DNA from: Chryseobacterium oncorhynchi
Lineage (GTDB): Bacteria > Bacteroidota > Bacteroidia > Flavobacteriales > Weeksellaceae
Assembly (NCBI RefSeq): GCF_002899895.1
Contig: NZ_PPEI02000001.1
Span: forward strand, 906,848 to 970,847
Reading direction: 5' to 3'
DNA length: 64,000 nt
Under the pieces are notes generated by a model. The model saw only the letters and a program-made list of their open reading frames with translations, ran no database searches and was not told the origin of the DNA. The translations under genes and the position numbers were made by a program. Below are positions 16,655-27,141 of this stretch, one piece after another; the first letter of the stretch is position 1; each line of letters opens with the position of its first letter.

Positions 16655-18520
16655 TTACTTCTTCATTATCTTCTCTGTTACTGTTGCAGATTTTGTTTTT
16701 AGCTTGATGTAGTAAATTCCTGTTTGAAGAGAGGATAATACTAATTGCTCCTGAGCCATACTTAAAGCCCCTTGCTTTACAGATTGTCCTGTAGCTCCAT
16801 AAATCTCATAGGAAACTAAAGGCTCTTTACTTTTAATATAAAGAACATCCTGCACAGGATTTGGATAAACCTGTATTCCTACCTGAGAAGCTGAAGTTTC
16901 TACTACTGATAAACTGCAAGCAGACTTGGCGTATTTTGCAAAAAATGACTGAGATTTACCTCCTGTTACGTTAACAACCATAGTATCTACACCATCATTG
17001 GAAGCGGTAAATAACTGGTCCTGAAAAAAACCACCCAGTAAGTAATTACCATCCTTATCTACTGCAATGGCTGTAAATTCATCCTGAACTTCGAAATTAC
17101 TATGGATTTCCTCGGCTCCTATCACAGCACCATTATCTTTGTTAAGACGTACTAATAAAGGATCTGATAAATCTCCGTTAGGACGTACCATAGAGTAACT
17201 TCCCCATATATCACTTTTACTTGCCTTGGCAAAAGCTATTTCGTTTCCGTTAAGAACAATTTTTCCTTTCATAAAACGATATCCGACGGAATTTGTGAAA
17301 CCATCAGGAATCTTCGTCCATTTAACTGTTCCATCTGCAGTAAGCCTCATAACAAAAGGCACCTGCCCCTGATAAGATGGTACCGGAAAGGTATAATTTC
17401 CAAAAGTAGCGGCAGTAGTTCCTGTGTAATAACGTCCTGAAATATAAATATCTGAAGAACTTGTATCTTTTATAATGGAATGAATTTCATCATCCATAAA
17501 ATTTGGCAAATCAGTTGTAAATTCTTTTCTCCATACCTCTGATCCATTACTGCCATTGAAAGCAAGCAAATAGGCATCTTTTGTAAACGGAATATCATTG
17601 TATGCAAAGCTAGCCAAGATGCTACTATAATCTCCGTACATCCTTTTGCCTGCAAGATAGTAACGGTCTAAACTTTCATCATACATCAAATTCACTTTTC
17701 CATCTGCTACTCCTACACTTAAGTCTCCTGTGATGGGAAGCAACAAGGGAGTGGCTGGTGTCATATTCCCATTATTATAATTGAATTTAACTAAATAATA
17801 TTGATATGATGTAGTATAGCTAGCTGGTACTGTAATCAACCCATCTAAATGAGTTCCTGCTCTAAAACCTAAAATGGCATGAATATTTTTGGAAGAATCC
17901 ATATACATCATTTGAGTATCAGATTGACGTAAAGCCAGGCTTACATCTCCCTGCAAAGGCTTACTCCACGCCAATACACCATTGGATGTATTGAATTTCA
18001 ATAAATGACCTGTTTTACTTCCCGCATCTACGGTATTCTGATCAACAAAATTAATAAAAGGCATGGCATGAGAATCATCAAAGTGTATAGGAACAGAAGT
18101 TGGATCGCTAGCATATGCTTCATTAAGAAAGCGCCCCATGATATATAATCCGCCATTATTATCTACCTCTATGTTCCAGGCAAATTCATTGAATCCACTA
18201 CCACCTATGGTTCTTGACCATCTTATATTCCCCTGACAGTCTGTAGAGAAAAGAAGAAGATCACGGAGTCCATAGCTGGTCACGGGTGTACCATCTAAAT
18301 TTTGCCCTTGCGTCCATATACTTGCCAGATAATAAGCATTATTATTGTTGTCTACTACAATATCCCTTATGGATTCGTCATCTAAATACTTAAAAAAATC
18401 TGAATCATTACCCGTTTGGCCCCCAGCTTGTTTGGCCCATTGCCATTGATAATTTTGGCTAAAGGATAATAACGGTAACATCAAAAACAGTATCCATAAT
18501 TTGCTTTTAGATTGTATCAT
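16655..18520 (-). CDS. T9SS-secreted beta-propeller-like protein
   Basis: 621 residues. After a signal peptide (MIQSKSKLWILFLMLPLLSF) the body consists of repeated blades of about 60-90 residues (recurrent D-x-x-N/G-N-YYLAS, DNNGGLYIMGRF and KDGNYLLGGFF), as in SBBP/Kelch-like secreted propellers. The last 75 residues form a type A T9SS sorting domain (VYPNPVQDVLYIKS to GIYYIKLKTKSATVTEKIMKK). The protein should therefore be exported across the outer membrane by the PorSS machinery and anchored or released after tail removal. It lies 76 bases downstream of the PKD protein gene, with a terminator between. No catalytic signature seen. Confidence 0.85.
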   Translation of the reverse strand: MIQSKSKLWILFLMLPLLSFSQNYQWQWAKQAGGQTGNDSDFFKYLDDESIRDIVVDNNNNAYYLASIWTQGQNLDGTPVTSYGLRDLLLFSTDCQGNIRWSRTIGGSGFNEFAWNIEVDNNGGLYIMGRFLNEAYASDPTSVPIHFDDSHAMPFINFVDQNTVDAGSKTGHLLKFNTSNGVLAWSKPLQGDVSLALRQSDTQMMYMDSSKNIHAILGFRAGTHLDGLITVPASYTTSYQYYLVKFNYNNGNMTPATPLLLPITGDLSVGVADGKVNLMYDESLDRYYLAGKRMYGDYSSILASFAYNDIPFTKDAYLLAFNGSNGSEVWRKEFTTDLPNFMDDEIHSIIKDTSSSDIYISGRYYTGTTAATFGNYTFPVPSYQGQVPFVMRLTADGTVKWTKIPDGFTNSVGYRFMKGKIVLNGNEIAFAKASKSDIWGSYSMVRPNGDLSDPLLVRLNKDNGAVIGAEEIHSNFEVQDEFTAIAVDKDGNYLLGGFFQDQLFTASNDGVDTMVVNVTGGKSQSFFAKYAKSACSLSVVETSASQVGIQVYPNPVQDVLYIKSKEPLVSYEIYGATGQSVKQGALSMAQEQLVLSSLQTGIYYIKLKTKSATVTEKIMKK

Positions 18521-18548
18521 AAAATTTCATTTAGTTATTACATATTAT

Positions 18549-18580
18549 AAAAAGCAGTGTCCTCCGAAGAGAACACTGTT
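18549..18580 (-). terminator. Terminator of the PKD protein gene
   Basis: Read on the reverse strand: CAGTGTTCTC-TTCG-GAGGACACTG then CTTTTTAT. The stem has one mismatch and a stable TTCG loop. It sits just after the stop at 18597. Confidence 0.75.
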
Positions 18581-18596
18581 TATTTAAATAGTTTGA

Positions 18597-21500
18597 TTAA
18601 TTTTTAATCAGTTTTCCTTGCAACGATGTGTCGCCCGTTTGTACAATAACAATATAAGTACTCTGCAACCAGCTAGAAACATCTACATCTACCTCACCGG
18701 AGGATGTTTTCAGTTCCTTACGGAATTTGATATTGCCCATGGCATCAAAAACTGTAATCTGTTTTGCCAGCATTTTTTCATTGCCAGTATTATACGAGAT
18801 TTTCACTTTTTCCTTTGCAGGATTTGGCATCATTTTCAGAGATGAAGCTGAAGTAATACCTACTACTCTATCTGTTTTTACTGGTGCCGGTTTACCTATA
18901 ACTCCAACCTGAGCAATAAATTTGCAGTCTCCCTGACCCATAAACAAAATATCATCATTTCCTCCTGGGAAATTAGCATTTGGATAGAAAGCCAATGGAT
19001 TAGAATTCATATCATAAGTACCTCCTGACGGAATCGTAATCATAGATGGGAAGTAAGTACCATATCCATTAAGGCTGGAAACTGTAAGCGTTACTGCCTG
19101 GCTTCCTCCATTGAAGATGCTTCCGTGAACATTATAATGATCACCATCCCACTTGAATGATACAATTTCAGAACTCAATCTACAATCTGTTTCTATTCCA
19201 CATTCTTTACCTGGGAAATAGTTCATTGGACCTGACTTAAATATACATCCAAAATGTCCTATCTGTAGGTTGTAAGTTCCTGATGCATCAAAGTATAATG
19301 GATGGATAACATCATTAATTCCACTTTGAATAGGATTTCCAAACAGTTGCCATTGATGAGAATCAAAAACACCTTTTGGACCTAAGATATAACGATCTTT
19401 ACTTCTGCACTCATCATAGCAACCCGTAGGGAATACCCACATTAAGCTTTCAATACTTAATGGTACGGTTACCTGATTAGATATCTTACAACCACTTGGT
19501 GCTGTATAGATTACTTCATATACACCGCCTTCATTTACAAAAATAGTTTGTCCGGTCATTCCATTACTCCAGTTATAATCTCCTGCAGCTGGTCCTGATG
19601 CGGTTAACCTAATTTTGTATGGTTGGCAGCTTTCTTTAAAATAAGACACAGTAGGCTGTGCCGGCGGGTTGCTAACAGTAACAGTAAATGTTTTCGATGC
19701 AACACAACCTCCAACTCCAGGATAACGAACTTCTAAGGTATAATTATAAGTACCTGCTGCCAATCCTGGTGTAGTATAGCTGATTGGATATGGCGCTGAT
19801 GTCCAAGGTACTACTACAGAAGAACCGTTACTCCATTGATATTGCAATGTATTATCAGTTACAATACCATTTAATGTTACAGAACTTCCTGCACAGATAT
19901 TGGATTTTCCTGATATGCTAACAAATGGAGCACCTTTCAGGGTTACTATTGCCGGATTACGGCTCATACTAAAATCTTTACAACCTTGTGCTGATACAAG
20001 TACCGGCCAATAGCTTCCTGATTGTGTAGGAGTGAAAGATATTGAGTTAGGCGCTCCAGGTACCTGTACAGAACCATTCATCCAGATATAGCTAGATGGG
20101 AAACCTAATGTTGGATTATATACAATAGGCTGAGCATTTCCTTCACAAGCGGTGAGGCTTGATGGAGAAAGGCTACCACCAAAATCAGCACTTAATACGC
20201 TAATATTTTTGTCTCCAGAACTGTAATGACATCCCTGAGGGGTTGTAATTTCTAATCTGATGGTTTTTGGACCAGCTGAATTAAATGTAATATAAGAGTA
20301 TTGTCCCGGAGCTACATAAGAAGTTCCGTCAAAATGCCAGGTATATGTATTAGCGGGGTCATAATTTGTCGGAGAGAAAGTCCCCACTTCCCCTGCACAA
20401 AGCCAAGCCGGAACCATGAAGTTTGTACTAGGAACTGGCTTCAATGTAATAGTCTTCGTTACAGTACATGGTGGTATTGCTAATGACGGTGCAGACATCG
20501 TCATAGTAAATGTATATGTACCCGGCGCTAGATTATTGTAAGTAGCTGTTTGTCCGTTCTGAACTGGTAGTCCTGCTCCACTAAATGAGTACACAATAGC
20601 ACCTGGATCGATATCAAATATCGTAGAACTATTGTACAAAGTAACATTGTACCCATTTCCATTACAAACCTGACTAATATTAAACTTAGGCTCATAATGT
20701 TTCTTTATTTCTCTATTGAAGCTATACCAACATGAACCGTATCTAAGACGAACAGTCACAACATGCACTCCTGCAAGATTAGTATTAAATTCAGCTGTAT
20801 TCAATCCTTGTGCACTCACCAAAGTAAGTACGCTGTCAGATCCCCACTGAATTTCATCTGGAGGAATGGTAGCATTTAGATTATTAACCTTAATGGTATT
20901 ACAAGCTGTCCATTGTGGAGTAAATGATACCTTAGGAGGTGCTGTACAACCAGTACCTGTTCCACAAGACTGGATTACATTTACATTTTGTGAATAAACA
21001 ACACAACCGTTGATATCTTTAGCTCTTACTCTGTAGGTCCCGAATATTGGTCCCCCTGAAATAGTGAAAGCTTCAGTATTAGCACCCGGTATATCTACAC
21101 CGTCATGTTGCCACTGCCACTCAACAATATTGGTAAGTCCTGTAGAGCTGTTGGCTGTAAGTAAATAAGCAAACATACCAGGATCACAAACGATAATATT
21201 ATACACTGGTGAAATCGTAATGATCGTTTCAGGAAGTATAGTAAAGTTAGCGGTTGCTGTAGGCTTGTAGCTACATCCGTTAGTCCCGCCATATGAAACT
21301 GTAACTAACTGAGAAACATCTACTCCCGTATTATTTTGGATATATCCGTTATTTGGGAACGTGTATGTTCCGGATAAGTCAAAATTAGCTGGATGAGTTG
21401 ATCCATTACTAAAAGTGAAAGTCACATCTGTTGCTGAAGTAATCGTTCCCTGATTAACAGTGAAAGTAAGGTCTGAACCTAAGCAAACCTTTCCAACATT

Positions 21501-23501
21501 CGTAAAGTTAATGACAGGAAGAGTAAGCTTAGTTACAAGCATTTTAATCTCTCTTGTTTGCCCACACTTGATAATCTTCAGCTTTAAATAAGTAGAATTC
21601 GTTGAACCTGCAATTTCATTTAGATTTACAGTAACAGCAGAAGTTCCTTGCCCCGATGCAAAACTTCCAAAATTAGCACTCTCAAAGCTCCATTCCATAA
21701 AATCAGGAACAATACCATTCAGATTTGCAATGAATGTTTGTGTACTACTTGGACAGAAAGGTCCCGAATTTGATTTAATGCTGATAGACTTAAGGTCTAT
21801 TGCCTTAATTTTCGTTCTTATTCCTGCAGAAAGACAACCTGCAACTCCTAATGTTCTGTTTTGTACAGACACATCATATGGTGTAGTACCAGGAGTAAAT
21901 ATAACCGTTACTGAAGCTCCGGCATTACTCCCCTGAATTGTACCGTTTGTAACACTCCATACAGGTACCATTCCTGGATCAACTGTATTAAGTGTATACA
22001 CATAAGGTCTTCCAGGACACACTGTTCTCTCTCCAACAATGGATCCAGAAGGTGCATTTGGAGTTTCTATTACTTTAACAAAAAGTGGTTTACTTTCGCA
22101 ACCTCCTCCTTGCTTAGTTGCAGTAATTACATAAGACCCAGCTACTGGGAAATCATATGTAAAAGGTGCTGCTCCTATCGGCTGCGTTACAGGTACTGAT
22201 ACCCCGCCTAAAGTTACAGCCCAAACAACAGGCACGTTAGGTGTTGCTGTAAATGTCTGGGTTCCTCCTTTACAAATTTCACTTTCTCCCCCGCTTATTA
22301 CTACCGGCTCCTCAACAACAATCGTTTTTATAGCCTCGCCACCACATAATAATAAAGTATTAAAATATTTAGCGGTAAGTGTATAAACACCAGGCTGCGA
22401 TCCTGTGAAAAGAATTTCATTTCTCTGTTGATTGAATGTCAACTGACCACCTCCAGGTCCTGTTACATTCCAGTCAATCTTAGTCGTTGGCCATTGAGGA
22501 AGTGAATATTTGTACTGAGTGTTAGCACATACTACAGCCTCTCCCAAAATTTCTGCTTTCCTTAAAATTACTGGAATTTTAATGGTAGTCCATTCCGGAC
22601 AAGCACAAGCAGATCTGTACATTACATATCCAAAACCATCCTTAGGATCTACATGATCCCATATTACTTCAATTTCATTACCATTGTGGCCTACAATTGC
22701 TCCTCCAATGACTTCCCACTCTCCTTTCTCACATCCGTCCTGCACACTATATTTTTCAACACTGCCTTCGCATACCACAGAGGCACAGTTAATTTGTACA
22801 GGGGGAGCTTCAAGGATCTCAATATCTTTTTTAAAAGTATGAGAACATCCACATTTGTTCGTTACCGTTAACCTGATATGCTTTGGTCCCGCAGTAGTAT
22901 ATGTAAATGAGGGTTCAAAAGCCGTTGAAGTCGTATTATTGTCATCCCCAAATTCCCAAAAATAATTGACAATATCAGCCCCACCATTCTGTTGAGAAAG
23001 ATTATCAAAATGAATTTCGGTATTTTTACATGCTGTTTTTTCCAGATTCATCAGTTTGAACTCCGCAATTGGAGTATTGATCTTTTCAATACAGATGTTC
23101 TGGGTTTCAGTATTTCCGTTGGTAAACGTTATTACTGCTTGTATTGCACCGCCTCCTGAGCTTCCCCAAGCGACGTCTGCTTCAGTGTTTCCAGTACCGG
23201 GAACAACTGTTAAAGTTCCTCCAGGGGCACTCCAAAGTATACTGGAAATACTTCCGCCAACTACTTTGTACCTTACCGTACTGCCCGCACAGACACGGAC
23301 ACACTCGCCAGGTTTAATCATTGCGGAGCCAATGATATTACTATCTTCTCCTTTATCTCCCCGGAATTCCTGGCATCCGACTTGGGAGTTCCAAGTAATG
23401 TGGGTTAATGTTTGAGCTTGTAGTCCCCACGGCACTAAAAGCCAGCACAGTAGTAGCCATCTAAAAATGTGATGCCTACCCAAATAAGTGGTGTTTTTCA
23501 T
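18597..23501 (-). CDS. Giant T9SS-secreted multi-PKD surface protein
   Basis: 1634 residues. A signal peptide (near FRWLLLCWLLVPWGLQAQ) is followed by an array of PKD/Ig-like beta domains, with several PKD cores such as NYFWEFGDDNNTTST and FTYTTAGPKHIRLTV near residues 170-215 and a repeat near 1100-1150 (TYTWHFDGTSY). Cysteine-rich Ig-like repeats with CxGS.. starts follow. The C-terminal 80 residues (MMPNPAKEKVKISYN to TYIVIVQTGDTSL) are a type A T9SS sorting tail. It resembles the large adhesin or gliding-associated proteins of Flavobacteriia, but lacks the CHU-type gliding tail. Likely a cell-surface adhesin or matrix protein (inferred). Confidence 0.85.
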   Translation of the reverse strand: MKNTTYLGRHHIFRWLLLCWLLVPWGLQAQTLTHITWNSQVGCQEFRGDKGEDSNIIGSAMIKPGECVRVCAGSTVRYKVVGGSISSILWSAPGGTLTVVPGTGNTEADVAWGSSGGGAIQAVITFTNGNTETQNICIEKINTPIAEFKLMNLEKTACKNTEIHFDNLSQQNGGADIVNYFWEFGDDNNTTSTAFEPSFTYTTAGPKHIRLTVTNKCGCSHTFKKDIEILEAPPVQINCASVVCEGSVEKYSVQDGCEKGEWEVIGGAIVGHNGNEIEVIWDHVDPKDGFGYVMYRSACACPEWTTIKIPVILRKAEILGEAVVCANTQYKYSLPQWPTTKIDWNVTGPGGGQLTFNQQRNEILFTGSQPGVYTLTAKYFNTLLLCGGEAIKTIVVEEPVVISGGESEICKGGTQTFTATPNVPVVWAVTLGGVSVPVTQPIGAAPFTYDFPVAGSYVITATKQGGGCESKPLFVKVIETPNAPSGSIVGERTVCPGRPYVYTLNTVDPGMVPVWSVTNGTIQGSNAGASVTVIFTPGTTPYDVSVQNRTLGVAGCLSAGIRTKIKAIDLKSISIKSNSGPFCPSSTQTFIANLNGIVPDFMEWSFESANFGSFASGQGTSAVTVNLNEIAGSTNSTYLKLKIIKCGQTREIKMLVTKLTLPVINFTNVGKVCLGSDLTFTVNQGTITSATDVTFTFSNGSTHPANFDLSGTYTFPNNGYIQNNTGVDVSQLVTVSYGGTNGCSYKPTATANFTILPETIITISPVYNIIVCDPGMFAYLLTANSSTGLTNIVEWQWQHDGVDIPGANTEAFTISGGPIFGTYRVRAKDINGCVVYSQNVNVIQSCGTGTGCTAPPKVSFTPQWTACNTIKVNNLNATIPPDEIQWGSDSVLTLVSAQGLNTAEFNTNLAGVHVVTVRLRYGSCWYSFNREIKKHYEPKFNISQVCNGNGYNVTLYNSSTIFDIDPGAIVYSFSGAGLPVQNGQTATYNNLAPGTYTFTMTMSAPSLAIPPCTVTKTITLKPVPSTNFMVPAWLCAGEVGTFSPTNYDPANTYTWHFDGTSYVAPGQYSYITFNSAGPKTIRLEITTPQGCHYSSGDKNISVLSADFGGSLSPSSLTACEGNAQPIVYNPTLGFPSSYIWMNGSVQVPGAPNSISFTPTQSGSYWPVLVSAQGCKDFSMSRNPAIVTLKGAPFVSISGKSNICAGSSVTLNGIVTDNTLQYQWSNGSSVVVPWTSAPYPISYTTPGLAAGTYNYTLEVRYPGVGGCVASKTFTVTVSNPPAQPTVSYFKESCQPYKIRLTASGPAAGDYNWSNGMTGQTIFVNEGGVYEVIYTAPSGCKISNQVTVPLSIESLMWVFPTGCYDECRSKDRYILGPKGVFDSHQWQLFGNPIQSGINDVIHPLYFDASGTYNLQIGHFGCIFKSGPMNYFPGKECGIETDCRLSSEIVSFKWDGDHYNVHGSIFNGGSQAVTLTVSSLNGYGTYFPSMITIPSGGTYDMNSNPLAFYPNANFPGGNDDILFMGQGDCKFIAQVGVIGKPAPVKTDRVVGITSASSLKMMPNPAKEKVKISYNTGNEKMLAKQITVFDAMGNIKFRKELKTSSGEVDVDVSSWLQSTYIVIVQTGDTSLQGKLIKN

Positions 23502-23984
23502 GGTTATTAAAAATGTATTAATTTTCGTTTGGAAATTAATAAAAAAAATAACACAAAAATCATTTAATAGTGAAAAAGATACAGCTTTTACGTGCTAAAC
23601 ATCAATAATATACCCATATTCCTACTTATATGTTATTTCACGCACTTTATAGTTATTGATAAAGATCAATTTATTTTTCATTCCCGAATGAAATCAATGT
23701 ATTTTTTTTGTTTTTAAGTGTGTTTTAAAGAAAAAAATTAACCAAATAAACACATCAAACTTCAAAATAAAACAATTAAAAGAAAAATGTTATAAAATTT
23801 TCATTAAAAAAACAAACAATATGCTTTCATTATGAAATGGACATATTGAAACTACAATTAATCAGGAATGGGAAGAAAAGAGAATTGAAAAAGTAAAACC
23901 ATTTCCAGTATCTATAGATAAATCCAGAATTATTTACTTTATATAGTAAAAAGAACTTATTTTGCGAAAAAAAGCACAGGAACA
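23502..23984. other. Gene-free divergent intergenic region
   Basis: 483 AT-rich bases between two divergently read genes. It must hold both promoters, but no complete TTG/TAnnTTTG pair stands out. No RNA gene, repeat or gene remnant is seen. Confidence 0.5.
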
Positions 23985-25313
23985 ATGCCCAAATATCTTA
24001 AGGAAGTCATAATAACTTTAGTAGTAGTGTTTTCGCGATTGCCTTTTATTTTCAATAGCCTGGGTTCTGACTTAGATGCCTGGAGGGAAGTTTATACCGG
24101 AAAAGTATGGCACGAAGAACACATTTACAATGTTTCACGATTTCCCGGATATCCTTTTTCAGAATTTATCTATTCATTAATATATGATTGCCCTTATTGG
24201 TGCATCAATTTACTGTCGGTTTTGTTCACCGTTGGCTGCTGCCTCTTTTTTTTCAGAATCCTGGAATTCTTTAAAATAAAGCTTTCCTTTCTCATATCTC
24301 TTGTACTCTCCTTTACACCAATTATCTATATTAATAGTACAGTGGCAATGGAATACAATTGGTCATTGTTTTTTTTACTCGCCTCTGTTTACTCTATCCT
24401 GAATAAAAAACTCTGGGCAGCCTCTATATTTTTCGGATTGATTGTAAGTACAAGATTTAACAACATCATTTTCCTACCTGCTTTTCTTTTTCTTACCTAT
24501 TGTTATATTGGAAAAGATATTAAAAAGATTCTTCAATTTTCTATACTTTCCATACTCTTTACATTCATTTTCTTTTTACCTGTTATTCTGAAATATGGAA
24601 CTCATTTTTTGCAAAGTTCCGGAGCTTCAGAAGTTTCCTATCCTACTTTAGTGAGTTTAGGAACACTACATGTATATGGAACTTTGGGAATACTAGCAAT
24701 ATTCTTAGCTTTAGTCATACAGCTTTTCAAAGGCAGTTTTCAAAAGGTAAAAAACCTGTACAGAGATCACTTTATGCTGTTCTGCATTATAATGATACTA
24801 TCCAATTTAATTTTCTTTCTAAAATATCCACTGGAAGCAGGGTACTTAATACCCTCAGTCCCTTTTTTACTTATTCTTTTACAAAATGTATTAGAGCCAA
24901 AATTGATGAAAATTGTATTATATGGATTCCTTATTTCTCCCTTTTTCATTCATATCAATACAAATAAAGTTAACCTTAAAGGAATTGTATTTGTGAATGA
25001 GGGTTATGAAGATCAGGAATTAGAATATTGCCAGAATTTGATTAAAAAAATAGAAACACTTTCCAATAACACACCAGGAATCTTTCATGTAGGAAATTTC
25101 TCTGAACAGATTTTACTGATGGGTAACTTTAGCAAGAACAACACAATAAATATCGTTAAAAACCTTACTCAAAAAGATAAAGAAGACATCGTAAGTAAAA
25201 AACGCCCCCTTTATTACATCAATACCGTAGACGGCAAAATAGAAAATGACAAAAACCATATGCTTAAGCAACACGGAATATTGTTCTATAAGGATTTTGA
25301 ATTAGTGAAATAA
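23985..25313 (+). CDS. GT-C type membrane glycosyltransferase (GT39/ArnT-like)
   Basis: 442 residues with about 10-12 membrane helices. The first extra-membrane loop has the GT-C hallmark pattern of acidic and aromatic residues after helix 1 (SRLPFIFNSLGSDLDAWREV, where the D-x-D pair is the presumed catalytic/metal site) and a following SRFPGYPF. This family moves sugars or mannose from polyprenyl-phosphate carriers onto lipids or proteins on the outer face of the inner membrane. Acceptor unknown. The glutaminase gene follows 95 bases later in the same direction. No terminator separates them, so co-transcription is possible without an obvious functional link. Confidence 0.72.
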   Translation: MPKYLKEVIITLVVVFSRLPFIFNSLGSDLDAWREVYTGKVWHEEHIYNVSRFPGYPFSEFIYSLIYDCPYWCINLLSVLFTVGCCLFFFRILEFFKIKLSFLISLVLSFTPIIYINSTVAMEYNWSLFFLLASVYSILNKKLWAASIFFGLIVSTRFNNIIFLPAFLFLTYCYIGKDIKKILQFSILSILFTFIFFLPVILKYGTHFLQSSGASEVSYPTLVSLGTLHVYGTLGILAIFLALVIQLFKGSFQKVKNLYRDHFMLFCIIMILSNLIFFLKYPLEAGYLIPSVPFLLILLQNVLEPKLMKIVLYGFLISPFFIHINTNKVNLKGIVFVNEGYEDQELEYCQNLIKKIETLSNNTPGIFHVGNFSEQILLMGNFSKNNTINIVKNLTQKDKEDIVSKKRPLYYINTVDGKIENDKNHMLKQHGILFYKDFELVK

Positions 25314-25408
25314 ACTGCAGGTGAAGAAGAATAGCCCACAAAAAAATGAAATATCTTATCTTTGTTTTTCGAGGATTATCATTAAACTTTTATTCGAAAA
25401 TATTCTAC

Positions 25409-26422
25409 ATGAAAAAAAATAGCTTTTTATTTTCTGCAAAAGGAATTCTTATTGCAGGGTTTTTATCTCTAAACACCGTAATGTATGCTCAGAAAACAGC
25501 AGATATTTCAACAATTTCAGAAAAAACCTTAAGCAGTATTCTGGAAAAAAACAGAACATACTATGCACAAGGCAAAGTTGCCGACTATATTCCTGAGTTG
25601 GGAAAGATGGACGCTAAAGCCATTGCTTTTTCCGTGGTAGATAAAAACGGTAAAGTCTTTAATTCTGGTGATGTTCAAAAGAAATTCACCATGCAGAGCA
25701 TCTCCAAAATCATTGCATTAATGGTTGCCGTAAATGAAAAAGGTGAAACCAATGTTTTTGATAAAATGGGTTATTTTGGCTCCGACAGACCTTTTAATCA
25801 TTTTTCAAATCTTGAAACAACAGGAAAACCACTTAATCCAATGATGAATGCGGGAGCTATCCTTACCACTTCCCTGATCTCCGGAGACGGAGAAAAACCT
25901 TTCCTTAAGATTTTAGACATGGTTCGATATATTACCAAAAACTCAACCATTGATTACAGCAAGTCTGTTTATGAGTCCGAAAAATCCACAGGACACCGCA
26001 ATCGCGGAATGTTCTACCTGATGAAAAACAATGGACTCATCTCTGGAAATGAAGATCAACTGGATAATTATTTTAAACAATGCTCCATTGAACTAACAGC
26101 AGAGGATCTGGCTAAAATTGGTTATTTCTTTGCCAATCAATGCGTACGTTTTGATGGAGACTCCACCTATAAAAATGCAGAAATTGCCAAACTAATAGAA
26201 TCACAAATGCTGACGGCAGGGATGTACGAATTCAGTGGAGAATATTCAAGAACAGTCGGTCTGCCAAGCAAGTCTGGAGTTGGCGGGGGAATTACAGTAA
26301 GCGTTCCGGGAAAAATGGGTATTGGTGTATTCAGTCCGGCCTTAGATCAACATGGAAATTCATTGGCGGGATATCACATGATTTTAGATCTTGTAAAACA
26401 ATATAATCTTAGTATTTTTTAA
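25409..26422 (+). CDS. glsA: Periplasmic glutaminase A
   Basis: L-glutamine to L-glutamate plus ammonia. The start at 25409 gives a signal peptide (MKKNSFLFSAKGILIAGFLS, ending at YAQ); an ATG 63 bases earlier only adds an unlikely prefix. The 337-residue product shows the glutaminase serine-lysine pair S97-I-S-K100, the signature NPMMNAGAI, the ESEKSTGHRNRGM helix and the glycine-rich end SKSGVGGGITVSVPGKMGIG. Length after signal removal matches the roughly 310 residues of bacterial glutaminases. A cleavable signal is typical of Bacteroidota versions that scavenge glutamine in the periplasm. A terminator hairpin lies at 26552. Confidence 0.92.
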   Translation: MKKNSFLFSAKGILIAGFLSLNTVMYAQKTADISTISEKTLSSILEKNRTYYAQGKVADYIPELGKMDAKAIAFSVVDKNGKVFNSGDVQKKFTMQSISKIIALMVAVNEKGETNVFDKMGYFGSDRPFNHFSNLETTGKPLNPMMNAGAILTTSLISGDGEKPFLKILDMVRYITKNSTIDYSKSVYESEKSTGHRNRGMFYLMKNNGLISGNEDQLDNYFKQCSIELTAEDLAKIGYFFANQCVRFDGDSTYKNAEIAKLIESQMLTAGMYEFSGEYSRTVGLPSKSGVGGGITVSVPGKMGIGVFSPALDQHGNSLAGYHMILDLVKQYNLSIF

Positions 26423-26551
26423 TTTTATCCAGAACTTCTCTTGGATATAGATTAAAGTAAATTCAATACATGAAAATTAACTCATTTGGATAAATCTTTA
26501 CCCTCATAGAAACTCCATAGTACGATTAATTTTTACCATTTTTTATAAATC

Positions 26552-26577
26552 AAAGCAGCTTTTCGCTGCTTTTTTTA
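26552..26577 (+). terminator. Rho-independent terminator
   Basis: AAAGCAGC-TTTTC-GCTGCTTT followed by more T residues. It is 130 bases after the glutaminase stop and isolates the operon that follows. Confidence 0.85.
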
Positions 26578-26834
26578 TGTTTATATTTCATATTTCCGTA
26601 ATAATTTCGACACCCTTTCATAAAGTTACCTCCTTTTTAATTCACTCATCCGCGAAGATAAGTCTCCAACAAGAAAGTGAAATAATTCCCACAATGGTTA
26701 ATAATACCATATAAATCAATTTAATACAAATTTGATAATCATTTTTTCCTTTTTAAGCCTTTCATTTTTTATAGATTTTACAGGGAAATTATTGATATTA
26801 TCTTTTCGTAATATAAAAAAACAAATCTCTACTT

Positions 26835-26867
26835 TTTGAAATATTTTATTTTTTATTCCTATATTTG
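26835..26867 (+). promoter_or_regulatory. Probable promoter of the lipid megasynthase operon
   Basis: TTTG at 26835-26838 and TATATTTG (then C) at 26860-26867 are separated by 21 bases. Both elements and the spacing match the Bacteroidota sigma consensus (TTG, 19-21 bases, TAnnTTTG). Transcription should start near 26873, giving a leader of about 490 bases before the first megasynthase codon. It is the best complete promoter noticed in the 944-base gap 26423-27366. Confidence 0.65.
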
Positions 26868-26880
26868 CTTAACATTTCTT

Positions 26881-26908
26881 TAACTATAATTAGTTATAAT
26901 TATAGTTA
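26881..26908. promoter_or_regulatory. Perfect palindrome just after predicted transcription start
   Basis: TAACTATAATT (26881-26891) and AATTATAGTTA (26898-26908) are exact reverse complements around a 6-base centre (AGTTAT). It begins 14 bases after the -7 box. Such a position suits a repressor operator or an mRNA 5' hairpin. No regulator gene is part of the operon, so a binder is unknown. Confidence 0.5.
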
Positions 26909-27141
26909 CTCAGATTGTGCCGGCATATTTACAGTGAATAAGAAAATAAATCGCATACTTTAATAGCATTTGAACAATCATTATTTTTTTGTTAAAAAAT
27001 CATTATTAAATTTCATTTATGATTAAAGATATAGTATAATTTTATTATTTTTATTCACCTATAATAAATAATAACTATTTATAGCTATTGTATTGATGTT
27101 TTGTAATGAAATAGTAGATTAATATTTTAACACTAAATGCA

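Noticed and set aside
26550-26621. A reverse-strand 23-codon ORF (MKGCRNYYGNMKYKHKKSSE...) preceded by a near-perfect AAGGAGG ribosome binding site.
   Set aside because: It runs through the glutaminase terminator hairpin, has low-complexity lysine-rich content, and Bacteroidota rarely rely on such sites. Probably chance.
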